From: Anas platyrhynchos
Lineage: Eukaryota > Chordata > Aves > Anseriformes > Anatidae
Direction: 5' to 3'
Assembly: GCF_047663525.1 (NCBI RefSeq)
Contig: NC_092606.1
Location: forward strand, 7,810,501 to 7,874,500
DNA: 64,000 nt
A program made the translations under genes and the position numbers. Below are positions 13,111-27,300 of the stretch, in pieces. The notes beneath the pieces were generated by a model. That model was given only the letters and a program-made list of their open reading frames with translations, was not told where the DNA came from and made no database searches. Position 1 is the stretch's first letter. Every line of letters begins with the position of its first letter.

Positions 13111-16100
13111 ATCTTTTATATCCCGGTTTTAATCCCTTCAGCCAGCCGGGCTGCTGCTGAGCAGCCTTGGTACCAAACACAGCTCACTGGGCAGGCTTCA
13201 TCCCGCCAGGGCAGAGGCTCAGCGCTGGGGCACGCAGCCTCATGGAAAGCAGCACCAAGATGAAAGCCTGGCCTCAAAACCCAGCCTGAAGTGGCCTTCA
13301 CTGAAGTACAAGAGCTTTGTTTTCAATGTAGGTGGGATTTCTAGTACAGGGTTTTGAAAGCAAGAGTTGTATTTAGAAAATAAATAAAAATCAGTGCAAA
13401 TCTCACCCAAAAACCACAGCAGAGTTGCCAAGACCATTGGAATAGCACCGTGCCCTCCAGGGCCTCCAGCACCTGCTGCAGAACAGGCTGGGGATGGTCG
13501 GTGCCGTTCGGCTCTTCGGGAGGATTAGAGGAGCTCCAGTCCTTCAGGGGGTGACCGCGCAGGCTGACCGGGCTCCTTTACAGCCCTGAGCCCTGGCCCC
13601 CAGCTGAACACCCCAGTGTAGGGGACGTGCAGCCCTCCTGGGGACACTCCTCAGTGCCCCTGGTCTTATGCTGGCCTCTGCAGCGCAGCGAGTGCCCTCC
13701 TCCCGGGTACACCCAGCAGCACCCACCCTTCCCATCAGGGCCAACCGGGCCTTTAAAGCTCCGCATTTAGAAGGAAGGTGCAAAAAACCTACCTCAATAT
13801 TCCTGCTGGTACCTAATCCCTTCAACTCTCCCGGAGAGGTGCTTTTCATTTCCAAGGAAAAGTGAGTTAATGTTCTTGCCAGCGCTGTTAATCAGAGCAG
13901 CAAAGCCTCTTTTCATCGTGCAGGGCCCAGGTGACTGTTTCCAAGGGATTAGCTGTTACCACTTTTAGTTCAGTAAAGGGTTTATCTCCGCCACGTTCAC
14001 AGAGGCCGGCTATGAAGACATTCGCCTGCCGAATTCCCACAGGCTGACACCTCTGAGCGGCCGTGGGGCGCAGAGCACAGGCGCGGAAGGCATGAAATAA
14101 TTGCTAGGAGCAGGCAGTGCTCCCACCGGGCTGGGGCACCAGAAGGCAGACAGCTCTCGTGGAGGGATGCAGCCACCAGGAGAGATGGGGCAGGCATGGG
14201 CAGATTTTCAGAGGCCCTTCCAGGGCACGCAGCAAGCCTCTCAGACATCTGTCTGCTCGTGGCTGCAGCAGCTGCTGGAGGGGATATCTGGGTGCCAAAC
14301 CACGTATTGCAGAGACCCTCTGAAAATTGGAGGGGCCGAAACCACTTTTTTGGACTTTTGCCACCAGCTTTAACGTAGAGCACAATAAGACTGCTGAGCA
14401 GCGCGAGGCAGAGCAGTGCTAAAAGCAGCACCGCTGCGGCCACCTTGCAACGAAGACAACCGGTGAACATCCAGGCTCTGCTCAAGCCAGCAGAAAGCAA
14501 TCACGTTTGAAATCTAGATTTCTGTGCACTATTGTTCCCTCTGGCATTGATCAGGCATTTCAGTTCCTAACTAAATTTCCCTCTCTGCCTGCTCCATCCT
14601 CGTGAGCAATGACTCAGGTTTTTGTCTGTGCCAAGAAGAAACGCTGCAGCTTTGGGGCTGCCACCTAAACTTTTCTGCAGACTGAAGGGAAATTCATATT
14701 TTCCTCTTGCTCATCAAGAAAGCAGGCTGGGTTGGGGCTGGAAGGGCTTGTAAAGCCCCGGACACCCAAGGACAAGAAATTCCACTGGAAGCTGCCTCCC
14801 CTGCTGCCCCCAGACTCACAGGAGGCTCCGCTGGCATCCTGTACCAGCTGCCCAAGGCTACACAGGAGTGCCTGCAGCCCCAAGAGCTTTTTGGACAGCA
14901 GTGTCAAGTGGCTGAGTGAAGAAGCAGCAGAAAAGGGCTCGAAGGAGAATGCCTGAAGGTCCCGGCGAGCAGGACATCCATCACCAGATGTTTAGCAGAA
15001 TAACAATGGCAGTTTTCACAAAGAGGGGGGGTGGAACAAAGGAGAAATGAGACGGACGGGTGCAACCAATTTCCTGGTGTTTGGCATGCTCTAAAATTAG
15101 TGCTGTAATGGATCTCATCAGCCAGTATTTAGTTCCCATCCTAAAGACACGAATTCCAATAGGCAAGCTGCAGGGAGAGGAGCGCTGGCTTGGCTGAACA
15201 GCCAACCCCTAACGCCAGCAGCGATGCAGATGCGAATCCAGCAGCCCCACTCCTGCAGCCCCTCGCTGCGGGTTCCCCTACGAGCCAGCTCCATTTGCAC
15301 ACCTGCTTTGCTCCGCCACACTTCACCCCCACCAGCCCGTGCAGCAGGGCTGCCCCAGAGGCTGGCTGCATTTCTACAACCTCCCAGGACAACCTGGGGA
15401 GCGCAGATGTTCCTCATCCCGAGGGATCTCACTCCCCGAGGAACAAGCCCGGCTCACCTGGCACCGACCACCCGATGCAGCTCGGAAGCAGGCAGGGCAC
15501 CAGCACTGCCCGGGTACCTGCAGGAGGGTCCCGGGCGCAGGCAGGAGCGCTGGCGTGACGCACCCACTGACCTTTCAGAGTTTCAGAACAAATCCCCGAT
15601 GGTGGAGGAGAGCTGGCAGCTTCGCTCGGCTGCAAGGCGTCAGAGATATTTCAGGCAGCCAGATATTCCCATGCAGAAACCTAGAAAAAGTCACCTCCTC
15701 GCTCCCCCAGCTGCCTCTCCTTGCATTATTACTGACATGGATGTGACTCACTGGAGCTGGGTTTATATTAAACTCCTGAAACAGATTGTTTGGCTGTTAT
15801 GTAAATCCAGTAAATGTTAAAATACTAGAATAAATCAGTCAAGCAGCTACTGTAGCCAGCTCTCCAGAGACATCTGAGAGAAAATTTCTTTTTTTAAAAC
15901 AAGGGAGAGGTGGAAGAAGATGATAAAAAAATCACAGTAGCCTTTCAGGAAAGGCAGAGGCGAGCTGGTGGCTGCAGGCCCCCCGTCGGTGCTGCCACCA
16001 GTGCCCTGTTGAGGTCGGGGCTTCAGCCATAGGGAGCTCTAAAATCCAATAAACCCAAAACTGGACATGAAGGTGCCACTTCCCACTCCGCTGTGGGAAG

Positions 16101-16699
16101 AGGGCTCTGCTTTAGGGCTGCCCCTCTGCTGCAGAGCCGGGGACATCTGCCACAGGAGAGCAGCCCCCTGCTAGCGGTGACGTCCGCGCACAGGAACAGA
16201 CTCTAAAATTTGCAAACACCAGTATTTCTACCAGAAACCTGATTCTGGGATTTCAGACTAGAGGCCAAGGCGTTAGTCACAAAAATTATCTGGCAAATAA
16301 TCTGCGATGATAAGCAAAACCAGAGCGTATCACCATCTGCTCACAGAAATCTCCCGAGGCAGAAGCAAGGAACCTCCAAACTGAAGCTTCCCTTTGCGCC
16401 TCACTGCTGATAACCGAGCCATCGTGCTCTGAACGCTCCTATCCCTGCACTAGCCTCAAAAAGAAAGTCAGAGCTTAGGATCCCAAATTTATTTGTAGCT
16501 AAAGGCACTTTAGTTGGGCTGCCACTTGAACAGGGCACATAGTTTGGCCCAGGTACCTGCTTGATTTCAGAGTCTGGCCCAAGGGCTGCGTTCCCCACAG
16601 GTATTGGGAGCAGAGGGGACCCGCGGGTCCCACCGGGAGCCCCCGGTGTTAGCACAATGCCAGGTCCCTCACCTGGCTGAGCATGGGCAAAGCACACAC

Positions 16700-16759
16700 A
16701 GAGCACGCTCAGCACATGCAGAGCACACTCAGCACACGCAGAGCACGCTCAGCACACGC
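16700..16759 (+). repeat. 20-bp tandem repeat, three copies
   Basis: Three consecutive 20-base units with the pattern AGAGCAC(G/A)CTCAGCACA(T/C)GC lie in direct tandem. Copies differ at one or two positions. This is a small minisatellite with no coding role visible. Flanking CACACA and GAGCAC fragments suggest that it grew from a degenerate simple repeat. Confidence 0.8.
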
Positions 16760-16839
16760 TCCACATCTGGCTGCTGCGGGGATGAGAGCACAGAGCGATG
16801 CAGTCACAGCACTGAAATGAAGCGGAAGCGATCTCGGAG

Positions 16840-16985
16840 CTCTGTTTAATTAAATATAGTCTGGGAAAGTCTCTGCTTTTGTTAAACACTACCTCAAAAG
16901 CACAGAGCGCTGAGTAATCCGCTAATGGGGAAAAACATACTCTTTAGCTACAAGGTGTTATTATTATAGGCTTAATATCAAAAGG
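16840..16985. promoter_or_regulatory. AT-rich candidate enhancer block
   Basis: The block contains TTTAATTAAATATAG, CTAATGGG, TTATTATTATAGGCTTAATATC and similar TAAT/TTAA cores packed within about 140 bases, amid GC-rich DNA. There is no open frame. The density of homeodomain-type cores resembles vertebrate conserved non-coding elements. This is inference from composition and motifs only. Confidence 0.3.
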
Positions 16986-17829
16986 GCTTGTTCGGCTTAG
17001 AACACGGGGCTGGAGGAAACGCTCGCAGGCTTGGCAAGACTCAGCAACACGACAGGGCTACACTACAGACCCACAGGGGCGTGGAGGTTCGTGGGGAGAG
17101 GGAGGTCGTTAATTGCAACAAGCTCCTGTGGCATGAGGAAGCTCGTGGCTGGCACTACAGTGTGTGTGAGCTGGGCACGGCTGGATGCATGGGGACAGAT
17201 CCTCTGCACAGCCCAGAGCAAACTGGGGCATCCATGGGACAGAGGTGGCAGGCGTGTCCTGTGCTGTCCCAGGCACCTGCAGGGACAGCCGCCAGCCCCA
17301 CAGTGAGGCCAGGGAGACCAGCAGCAGGTGATGCCCTCAGCTGGGACCAGAAGTATTACATACAGGTGGCCACACATCCTCCAGACATAGATGAAGCAAG
17401 CCCAGGCTGTCAGTGAAACGCTCCCCTGGTGCCCCAAATACCAAGGGCACCTTCACCAGCACCCCACATCCCACACCCAACTCCTACCCTCGCTGCGTAG
17501 CCCTGGTTACTGCTCGCTCCCATCCCCTTCTGCAGGGCAGAGGTGATGGCACACACACCCTTAGGGAAAAGGCTCTGGAGCAGCAGGCTAAGCAGCATCA
17601 CTGCCCAGCCTGCCCTCGGCAGCACCCCCAGGAGGCTCCGTGCCACCGCAGCACAGCTCCCCCAGCACGCTCAGCACCCCGCGGGCACAGCCAGCCACAA
17701 GCAGGCAGCTGGCTCCCACCTGCAGCCCCCAAAGCACTCCCAGTCACACCAGTCCGGGACTGCTGAGAACCCACGGCACGTACGGCTGCTTTGGAGAGCA
17801 CTCAGTGAAGAAGAATCTCTCACTCGAAG

Positions 17830-18070
17830 TTGAAAAACAAACCCCTTCCATCTTTTATTTGCTAATTAAACGCATTCATTGTAGTTAGAACTCATTTTTT
17901 TGTGCGTAATGTTTTGCCCATCTGGTTGATTAAAAAAAGAGCCCAGGCACCCGGCTTCATTAAGCTAATTGAGTGCATTCAGCTATTGGTTAATATTCTG
18001 AAGCACTTCACAATTATTCTCCCCAGTTATTAAATCTCCTCCGAGGGTTTTATTCCCCGTGCTACACTCG
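17830..18070. promoter_or_regulatory. AT-rich candidate enhancer block
   Basis: About 240 bases hold many TAAT-type cores (GCTAATTAAACG, TGATTAAAAAAAG, CATTAAGCTAATTGAG, GGTTAATATTC, CAGTTATTAAATC). No coding potential was found. It is the densest such block in the left third of the window, and the best place there to look for deep sequence conservation. Confidence 0.35.
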
Positions 18071-21000
18071 TTGTTAGCCAGCACCCAAGTGGAACTGCAG
18101 TCGCCCAGCCCATGAGCACACCCGAAGGTCCTGCTGGCTCCCTCAGATCCGGACCACGGGCAGAATGCCTGCGCCCAGCTGAAGATTGGGGGATTATTTG
18201 TATTTTAGGGATTTTTCTTTGCTATATGAACCGTCAGTATGAACTCTGAAAGGGGAAAAATGGTCTCAGGATCTGCAGTCAGGTGCAGGTTGACCCCAGC
18301 TGAACTGGTGCAGTGGCACACCGCCCAGCCTTGCTGGCAGGAGTCATCCTGAGCCACGATTCCTGCACCAGGCTGTGGGCAGGCTACCTGTGCCCTGGAC
18401 CTCCCTCCCACCCTGCTGCTCTTCCCGAGCTCTCTGCTTCTCTGCAGAGGAGGTGCAGCAGCTCTGCAGGTGTCCCCACAGCCCAGGCCGCAGGCAGCGC
18501 TGCCTCCTCAGCCCTGAACCACGGGAGGGCTGCCAGCCCCAGGGGGTCCCACCAGGAGCCTTCAGGGCCCAGCAGCGCAGGCTGATGGAAATGAGGGCAG
18601 CAGGCAAGAGACCGAAGATGAGAGAAGCAGCACCAAGTCACCATGTGCTGGGAAGAGCAGGACTAATTAACACAGCCCCTCACCACAACGTCCTCCCTGT
18701 CTGTGCAGCCAAGAGTTTCCCTGGCAGCTTGTGACACGGCTTTGAAGCCTTAACCAGCGCCAGACGCTCGAGTTCAGGAGAACAAAGATCTGGAAGCTGC
18801 TGTGTGGCAGGGTAGGAGACAGGAACGACAGACACATGGCATATGCGTGGCTCATCTTCCCCACAGGGTCTGGTTTCAGAAGGAAAGTAGGTTAAAAACC
18901 AGAATATGCTTTCATTTATAAAGCAAGTGCTGATTTACATGGCTCTAGTCCCACCTCACGGCCCCAGCTGATGCCAAAATCTCCCATCTCAGGAAGGAGC
19001 TGCAAGGGAGAACAACAAAACACACGCGTGTTGTGGACTCAGGGCTGCTCTTGCTTCCTGAACAAGCACTGAGTTTGAGATGTGGGTCAGGAGCATCTGG
19101 AAGAGCTGACAGGTGATTTACAGGACAAGCCCGACTGAGCCAGGGCACCTATCTACTCCACTGGGGGCTAGTAGCACATGCTGGAGGCAAGGTGGTACAG
19201 ACATAAACAGCTTAAAAATGAGCTCTGCAGCGTGACACACATTGCACAGAGCGCACTATGTGCTGTATGTGATGGCCACACAGAAGTTCAGGCATCTCCC
19301 CCACCCGTCCTGCAGTGTTGGAAAGGATAAACCCCCAACAACCCCACTGCCCCATGGCAGACCCCAATGCAGAGCCCCCAGGAAGCAAACACAGGAGCTC
19401 TGCACAGAGCAAGAAGGAAAAGCAAGGCGAGAAACTGTCCTAGTTGCTTCGTCAGTCCCAGCCCCACCTCTCTTATTTGGATTTAGAGGAAACAGCCAGA
19501 ATTCACTCTCCTGGTATAAAAGGTGGTTACACTTCCAAGAAAACACTTGGTGGTAATTTAAATTGAAGGAGGAAGAAATTAAGAGGTTGATACAGCTGTG
19601 ATTTGACACAGGCTGACCTGGGGCCTGAGGAGAACCTTAATGACATTTCCTTTAGGCCAGCCTGCTCTCCTGGTTTCACACTATAATTAGTTTCCCCTTC
19701 CTGACAGCCAGGCAGAGAGCCTAGACCAGCACTTGAAAATTTGGCCAGTGAGTACAACTTCTCAATAGCGTGGCAACAGCACCAATTAGTGCAGAGCTCG
19801 CTGCCCCACTGTGCTCCGAGCTGCAGGACATGCCGACAGGCACGCGCCAGCTCTCAGAGCTTATCAGCAAGGCAGGCACTTCAATAAAGCTCAAGAAATT
19901 GTCCCTAAAAGGCCAGTGCTTTAGGGGGTGCTGAATTCCCTGGAAGTCTAGCCCCAGCTGGCACCTGCATGAACAAACCTACCAAGTCTGTGCTAGCTTT
20001 AAGGAGCAGCAGCACAGAAATCCAATGCAGTGACCCAGGTCCATCATTTTTAAGGTGTGATTGTTCAAGAGCCAGACAATGAGCACCCATGAAAACAGCC
20101 CACTTCATAGGCTAATTATACTCCCAAATTCAAAAATGGTATTTTGCTCCTTCCTTTGTACTCCAAGTTCAAGGTTTCTACCATCTCTGTGACCCCGAGG
20201 CATTCCTTCCATGCCTTTTTTAAGCCACAAGGTGAGTGTCACCCAGTTACAGGTCTCCAGCAGGTCTCAGAGGTTCCCAAATGTCACACACACCACAGCT
20301 GACTCAGAAGGGCTCAAGGCACTGGCCGCACACACAGCTCCTCACCCAGCTCACCCTGCGATCCCTGTGCTTCGAAAGCATCACAGGTCCCAGCAGGACA
20401 AGAGCCATGGCTGCAGATTTCCAAAGGGACAAACGCCAAGCTTCACTTCCCCAAATTCCCTTTACCCAGGATGAAGCAGGCTCCTGTCACCAACTCCAGT
20501 CACTGCCCCAGCACAACAGGGCACGGAAACTGGTCTGTGCCCACAGGGTGGGGATGCACCGTCCCACTCACCCATTTGGGAAGAGAGCAGCAGCATCCCA
20601 GGGGAAGCTGTCCCCAACTGTCCCCTACCTCACGTGGGACAACCGAGGCAGCCGCTGCTCCCACCTTCCTACCGCCAGGTGAGCGGGATGCCCCAGGCCA
20701 TGCTTCGTGCCACAGCCCACAGCAGCACCAGACCTACTGTGTTAGGTCCGCTAGGGATTTACACCCTCCCAGGAAACCACCCCAAAACCAGAAATCCCTT
20801 CAGCAGTTTCTTGCCACCAGCCCATGCAGCAGCCAGCACAGGACGCTGCTGCCAGGGAGAGACCTGCAGCAGCACACAAGGGCCCATCAGATGGGACACC
20901 GACCCTTCCGTTTGCTTCCCTCGCTCCCAGGCTCCCTTTTTGCTTCCCTTCAGATGTCTGCAGCTAAATGAACCCATTACGGCACAAATTCTGTTCTTAA

Positions 21001-21129
21001 CTCACCCCCCGGGTGTTTTGCTGACCCTACTGAGAACTATATTTAAATGTGCAATTTCCTGGCTGGCTAGGCTCATTTGCAGTCCCTTCCCCCAGATGCC
21101 TGTGCACGTCTGGCCCTGAATCCACTTAG

Positions 21130-21260
21130 CTTCCACCAGCCTTTAAATCAAAGGAATTAAGAAAACCATATAATTAAAACCCTTCACTTTATTTTTCTTG
21201 TATCGTTATTATATGCCTAAATACTTCTAATTCTCATGCCCTCTGGTAGGTGAGCTTGAG
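21130..21260. other. AT-rich block, possible conserved non-coding element
   Basis: The block includes CTTTAAATCAAAGGAATTAAG, ATAATTAAAACCC and TTATTATATGCC. CTTTAAATCAAAGG contains an ATCAAAG core of the TCF/LEF type. No open frame or splice signal is evident. A regulatory role is inferred from motif content alone. Confidence 0.22.
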
Positions 21261-24141
21261 AAAGGCTAGAAAAATGACAAGTTTCTAAGCAGACAAGAAG
21301 GTAGCCAGAACAAACAGCTTGACAGGAGAGAGACTGCTCAGAGCACGTGATTTAATGTGCTGCAGAGCCGGATGCAGGCCCTGCCTGGCACCGAGGGCAG
21401 GAGCAGCTGCTGCTCCCAGCATCTGCAGGAGGTGGTGCAGCCCAGCAGCTGCCCGCTTGCTGCGTGAAGGAGCAGCTCCATCCACCCAGCTGTTCTGTGA
21501 GGAAGGTCCTTCCGTCAGCACCGGGTGCTCTGTGTGCCCACGAGGCGTTGGGGTTGCTCTTTTCAGAGAGGTCTAAAGACAGGGGGCATCCCCTCATTCT
21601 CTTCAGATCCCCCCAGGCAGCCTCTTCCACACCTCCTCCTGCTCAGCAGTCTCTGCTCCAGCCCTTGGCTGCCTGCCTGCATGCAGGGGCTGCTCAGGAA
21701 GCCTTCGGCTCTGGTGAGCCTCCAGAGGTCTCTCTAGCTGGATGGCAGCATTGGGAAGGGCAGGAAGAACCAGGCCCTGCGAGGTCAGAGGCCACCAAGA
21801 CAGTCCTTCAGCCTCAGCTCTGTCTGACTGTAGGTGCCTCCACCTCGACACTGGAGCTCCCTGCTGCCAGCATGGCTCATCCCAGGAGACACCAGGGCTG
21901 AGGAAGGGTTCAGAAGGCCTTGGAGAAGACAAATTGATGCTGAAAAGCCACTCCAACAGCAGTAAGCAAGCTGTGGCTGGGATGACCTTGCTACAAGGTG
22001 CTCCCTGCAGAGATCCGAGCAGGCTGCTGGCGAGTGCAGGCCCCGTGCCTGCTCCTGCTGCCCTCGGGGCTTCCCTCGGGCCCCCGCAGCAAGGCCAAGC
22101 TGCTGGGGCGTGGAGGTGGAAGGGTCCCGGGCTGCCTGGGCACCAAGCAGCCCCCAGAGGGGGCAGACTCTGCAGAGGGCTCAGAGCAGTGCCCTTGTCT
22201 GCTGAGACAGCTCCCCCACAGGCAGAGAGCCGGCCAAAATAAACGCATTAAAGCAGAGCAATGCAAGCCTCTTCAGTGCCTCTTCCCCACAGCCTTCCTT
22301 CAGAGGGGAGCAGCTACACACGGACAGAGCTCTCTGCTGCCAGACTTGCAAATAGCCATCAGCTAGGAAGGACGCTGTCCCCAGGAGATGAACTGAGCCA
22401 TCCTCTCCCCTTGCTAGCAGCCGCACTGACAGCTTGCAAAGGAACTGCAGAGCTCCTGAACGGGCTAGAAACCAGTTTAATGGTGAAGTGTCAGCACATT
22501 TCTAGGTTAATAAAACTGGGGGCATGGGAAGAGAGGGAAAGGAGACTCGCTGTCTTAGAGGCTGGAATGCATTTCACAGCAAGAGATCGTTTCAAGGCAA
22601 GGAAGTATTTCTTCATAGCTGAAGAACTCCAAATATGAAGGATTCTGAGAGGTTTCCTTTCCTCCACTAGCTCCTAATGGACTTAGCACTTTGCCAAAGC
22701 CACAACACACCTCAGTGAATCCAGGTATTAGTACCCAGCTCACACCAGAAATGCAAAAACACCTCGGCACTGCAGCCACACCGCTGATTTCTGCTTTTCC
22801 ACTCTGACCTGCCTCGGCCTTGGGAGCTGCAAGGGCCAGGCCCCCTCCGGGAGCAGAGGGAAGGGGCATCCCGGGGAGCTGGGCAGGCGCTGAGCCAAGC
22901 AGCCCAGCAACACGCTGCCCTGGGGCCAAACCGGACACATTACCGCTAACAACCAGCCCCAGGCCCCGTGTCCTTAGAGCACACGGGTCATTAGCTCGGA
23001 TTTGGAGGCTGGTTCCACTGCTGGGGCATTTCAAGCCCAGTTACACCTCTGCCTCATGCTCTACCAAGACAACGCTGGTCCCCACAGGGCTCTTAGCACT
23101 GGTCCCTTTATGCTCCTAGCACAAGAAGCCACGAGGCAAGCAGACAGGTGCTTGAAGAGCATGGAGAAAGCAGCACTGGCTTTACTCACTCATCCGGTGG
23201 CCAGGAGCAGGTGCTACAGCAGAACCAGCTCCCCCAGGTGAGGTGTGATCACACACTGCCCTTCCCCACCTGCAATTATCGTTCTGGATGGCCACTTTTC
23301 TGTTCCTTTGAAGCAGCAAAGCGAAGGCTCAGATCCCTACAAAGAAGGCCAGCCCCGCTCTGCAGCCTGACTTCAATCAGCCCATCTGGCAGTAAGGAAT
23401 GAACTCCTGCAATCGCTATGAATAAGTCATGCCTCTTCACTACTGCTTCAAGGCAAATTGCAAGCACTGCTCCCATCAATACTGCATGAGAAAGGAAAAG
23501 GCAGAAGCCTGATTAGAGTATGGAAACATGCGGGAAGAGATGCCTGATCTCTGATGTGTGGTGCACAGCAGTGACGTGGCCTGATTTGCCAGCTGAAAGC
23601 ACCGAGGCTCACGAACACCACCACACAACAAAGGCAGGCAAAGCCCACACAGCACCTTTACATGCTCTGGGCTGACCTGCACTTCCAGAGGGAAAGCTGC
23701 AGCCCTCCCACGTTTGCATGAAGCCTTCCCCTCTCCTCATATGCTCCCACTTCCCCAGTCTCTCCTCAGCCAGCGCTGTGCACGAGGCAAGCCGAGCCAG
23801 AGGTGTTCTCACAGCTCCACCAAGTGCACCCAACACGTGCAGTGACCCCAGAACCCCATCCGCAGGCAGAGGCACACGTTCCTGGTCCCTCTGCATTCAG
23901 CAAGGCCCAAAGCATCCCATCAGCCACAGGAAAACATCAAGAGCTCAGTGGATGAGCCTTCTGATTGCTGAGCCCATCAGAGCAGCAGGGCAGGCTAAGC
24001 CCGGTGATGTCCCTGTGTTGCCACTGCCATGGTGAGGAAGCACAAAGGCAGGAGCTAGTTTGGAGCACGTTAACAGAGCTGGACACAGCAGCAGAACAGC
24101 ATGGGGCTGGTAACACAGCCAGCTGCAGGGGAGTGCACACA

Positions 24142-24153
24142 CACACAGCGCTC
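24142..24153. repeat. Short CA microsatellite
   Basis: A run of about six CA units, too short to matter functionally. It is recorded for completeness as one of the few simple repeats in the left part of the window. Confidence 0.6.
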
Positions 24154-25302
24154 TGCAAAGACACGCGGGCACATTTTTCCCTGCTGCTGCCCCATTCCTC
24201 TGCTTTAGCTATTGCAGCTGTGACAACCTGCAACTGGGGGCTTCAGCAGGCTGTGCCCAAGCTACCTGCATAAAAGCAGGTGGAAAACCTGTCCTCACCA
24301 GCTCTGCCATGTTTTTAGGGCTCAATTCTGTTCTTTAGAACAGGAACCCAGCCACTACCTAGGGGTGGGAGAGGGATGGGGACACCCGTGGTAAAGTCTT
24401 TCCTTATCACGACTAGGAGGGCTCAACAGTCCAAGTTGCTAAATATGCCACAAAAAACGCAGGGCAAAACCAAACTAAACTATAGGGTTACTCATCCCTT
24501 TGCTGCGCTCACCAGACTGCAAGGTAAAGTTGTGAATGAGCTCTGCACCACAGGTACAATCACAGCCCAGCAGCAGCTGACTGCTGAGCACTGCTCCAAT
24601 GCAGCACCAAGCTGCAGGTGCAGGGACTGCAGCCCAGGGCACAATCTGACCCTCCTGGGTATGACTGACTGGCCCCACAGCCACCAGCAGTTGTGAATCC
24701 AGCACTAACACATCCTCAGAAGGTGTTATTCAGCCTGGGCCTCCACAGCACATCTTTATTCCTTGTTCCCACCCCAGCTGAGCCCCTCATGCCCGCTCCG
24801 TTTAACACCCTTGCTATGTACTCGGCGTTCGGGTCTATCTGTGAGCTGGGGCTTTGTGTTACCAGGGAAATCTGCAGCAAAGAGAAACCGATTCAGTCTT
24901 CTGTGTTAATTTAATATCCTACGAACCAGACCAGCCCTCTCCAGTTCAGAGCTTTGTGGATCTGCAGGACTTGCTTTTATTTAGCATACCTAGAGCTCAA
25001 CAGCCGCAGCAGAAATCAGCGTAAAGCAAAAGCACCAGAGGCAAGAATTTTTTCCCTCTGAAGCTGAAGAAAATGTTATCTGCACAGCTATGCAGAGCCA
25101 GGAGTCTTGCCGTGTACAGTTTAAGACAGACCAAACAGTCCTCCAAAACATGCCATCAGTGCTTTGTCAAACACTTATGGAGTCACTCAGCTGAAAACAC
25201 CAGCCAGCCAAACCCAGAAACATGCACAGAAGGGTTCTGGAGCTGTCCTCATCCTCCCACCTCGGCACACAGCTCTGTGCTTCCCACCACTAAAGGTACT
25301 TC

Positions 25303-25321
25303 TACCCCACCCCACCCCACA
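25303..25321. repeat. CCCCA pentamer repeat
   Basis: Three to four direct CCCCA units lie in tandem. It is a short simple repeat with no coding significance seen. Confidence 0.7.
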
Positions 25322-27300
25322 GCAAGGGCTCCTGCTGAGAGCCCAGGCTCTGCTGCCAGCCGAAAAGGATGGGACGGGATCCTCCTGGCTGACAGGAATG
25401 AGAGCAAGCGGAGGATGCCAGGGAAGGCGACTGCAGAAGGGAGCAAAGAAATTAGGCAGTGAGTTTGGCACAGTGCTGCCACTGAGCTCTAGGATCAGCA
25501 GAACTGAGGGCTCGGTTTCTGGGCGTCCCCGCTTGGACGCTGCTGTGCTGAGAGCACAGCTTGGGACCAGGAGGGAGGGGAAGGATGCCTCCGTCTCCAA
25601 AACGCATCGATTGAAGCGCTGCTCCAGCAGAGCGGCACATCACAGCCTCACTGTTTATACTCACACCAGAATAATTAGAGCAGTCACTGTTAACTAGCTA
25701 ACAACTTCACCATGAACTCCGAACAATGCTGAAGAATTAATCGCAACACTTCAGAGCCTTCCCTGCACACAGCCACCAGCCTGCAGAAAACACTGAAACT
25801 ACCCCAGAGACAAGCAGGCTAAATTAATCCCACATGGCTTCTGGCAAAAAAAAGAGATACGTAGCTCTCTCAGAGGTACTCACCCTAAAATAATGCCTGC
25901 TCAGGGCAGCCACCCAACAGAAACAAGTCCTCAAGCAGCCACACCTTTATCACAAGGCATGACTCAGCTCATGAGCTGGCTTCCATCAAGGAATAAAATA
26001 CAGGGATTTATTTTCAGCCAGGTCCACTCCCTAACCCAGCAGGTTTCTGCGATGCGAAGCTCCCAGCTGCCCTGGGACAGCCCTCCCTCTCAGGCTGTGC
26101 CCTCAGAAGGTTTAGACCTTTCAGGAGAACTTCCCCATCCAGGGACACGAGCACATGGAAGCAATGAAATCATCTTCCAGTGTCGTGTACTTGACACTTA
26201 TGACAAATATTTATACTTCTCCATCTGTTTCTGCCCATATCACTTATGCTAAAAATAAAGCTGAAGACTGTAATGGAACAGAAGAATGTTTCTTGTCTTG
26301 ACCCACTAAGAAATGCAACCACCAAGTCCAGCCTGCAAAGCCCTAAGCGAGTTATGGATGCAAGTTATGAAGTGCTTGGTTGCACCCTGTCATTAATGGT
26401 AAACACTGGGAGATGACTGGATTTTTATAGGGTACAGGACAAACAGGCTGGAAAACACCACCTCAGCTGCTGAAAACCAGGAAAATGGTAAAGTCTGTCA
26501 GACTTTCGGATGGATTTTTTGATAGCCTGAAGTTTAATTCTGGAAAAAAAAGAAGTTACCCCTGTTAATTCATAGCAGCCCTGGAAGCAAGGCAGAAGCC
26601 TTCCCCAGCAGCCTTCAGGGTCCTCCTGCTTTCCCACACCTCTGGTGTCATCTCCTCCACCCTGTGCCTGTCACCTGCTGACTTCTCCCCCAGCCCAGCA
26701 GCAGGGCCCCCAGCTGCAGGACGGGCAGCTCCGGGGCTGAAGCCCGATGCACCTGGTGGCACAGGGCAGGATGCACAGCTCCATTTCTTGATCATTCTGC
26801 AATAAATTCCAAAGCATCCTGCTCTGGTGCAAGTGTTCCTCACTGGACACATCCTTCTGTGACCAAAGACTCAACCCCTAAAACCACCACCCGTGGCTAA
26901 CCACACAAGTCTCCTGGGTGCTGGCACACACCCGCATGCCTACTGACACCGCACGGAGCAGCACAGACCGCCCTCCCACGCACCTCTGAAGTCACTGCAG
27001 TGCCTTTCCACTGTTACCCTTCAGAACGATGTCCTATCCCCATTTATCAGGATTTTCTTTTGAGCACTTCAGATGGTTTTCTCCAGACATGCTAAGCTTA
27101 ACCGGCCTTAATTAAAGCAGCACGCTTGATGATGTGACTGTTTGGTACCCCTCATTTCTCCACTGCAGCCAGAGCTTTGGTGCTTTAGCTGCTGGGCTTC
27201 AGCTCTGCCACAAGGACGGAGTTATGTCAGCAGCTGCTCCTGCACGCTCCTCTCATCCTCACCACGTTTACAGCCGGATACTCCTCTCGTTTAACTGCAG

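Noticed and set aside
15465-15545. Minus-strand exon-like piece between CTCCTGCAG and GTGAGCC
   Set aside because: The splice sites are acceptable, but the peptide is unrecognised in all frames and such pairs occur often by chance at this GC content.
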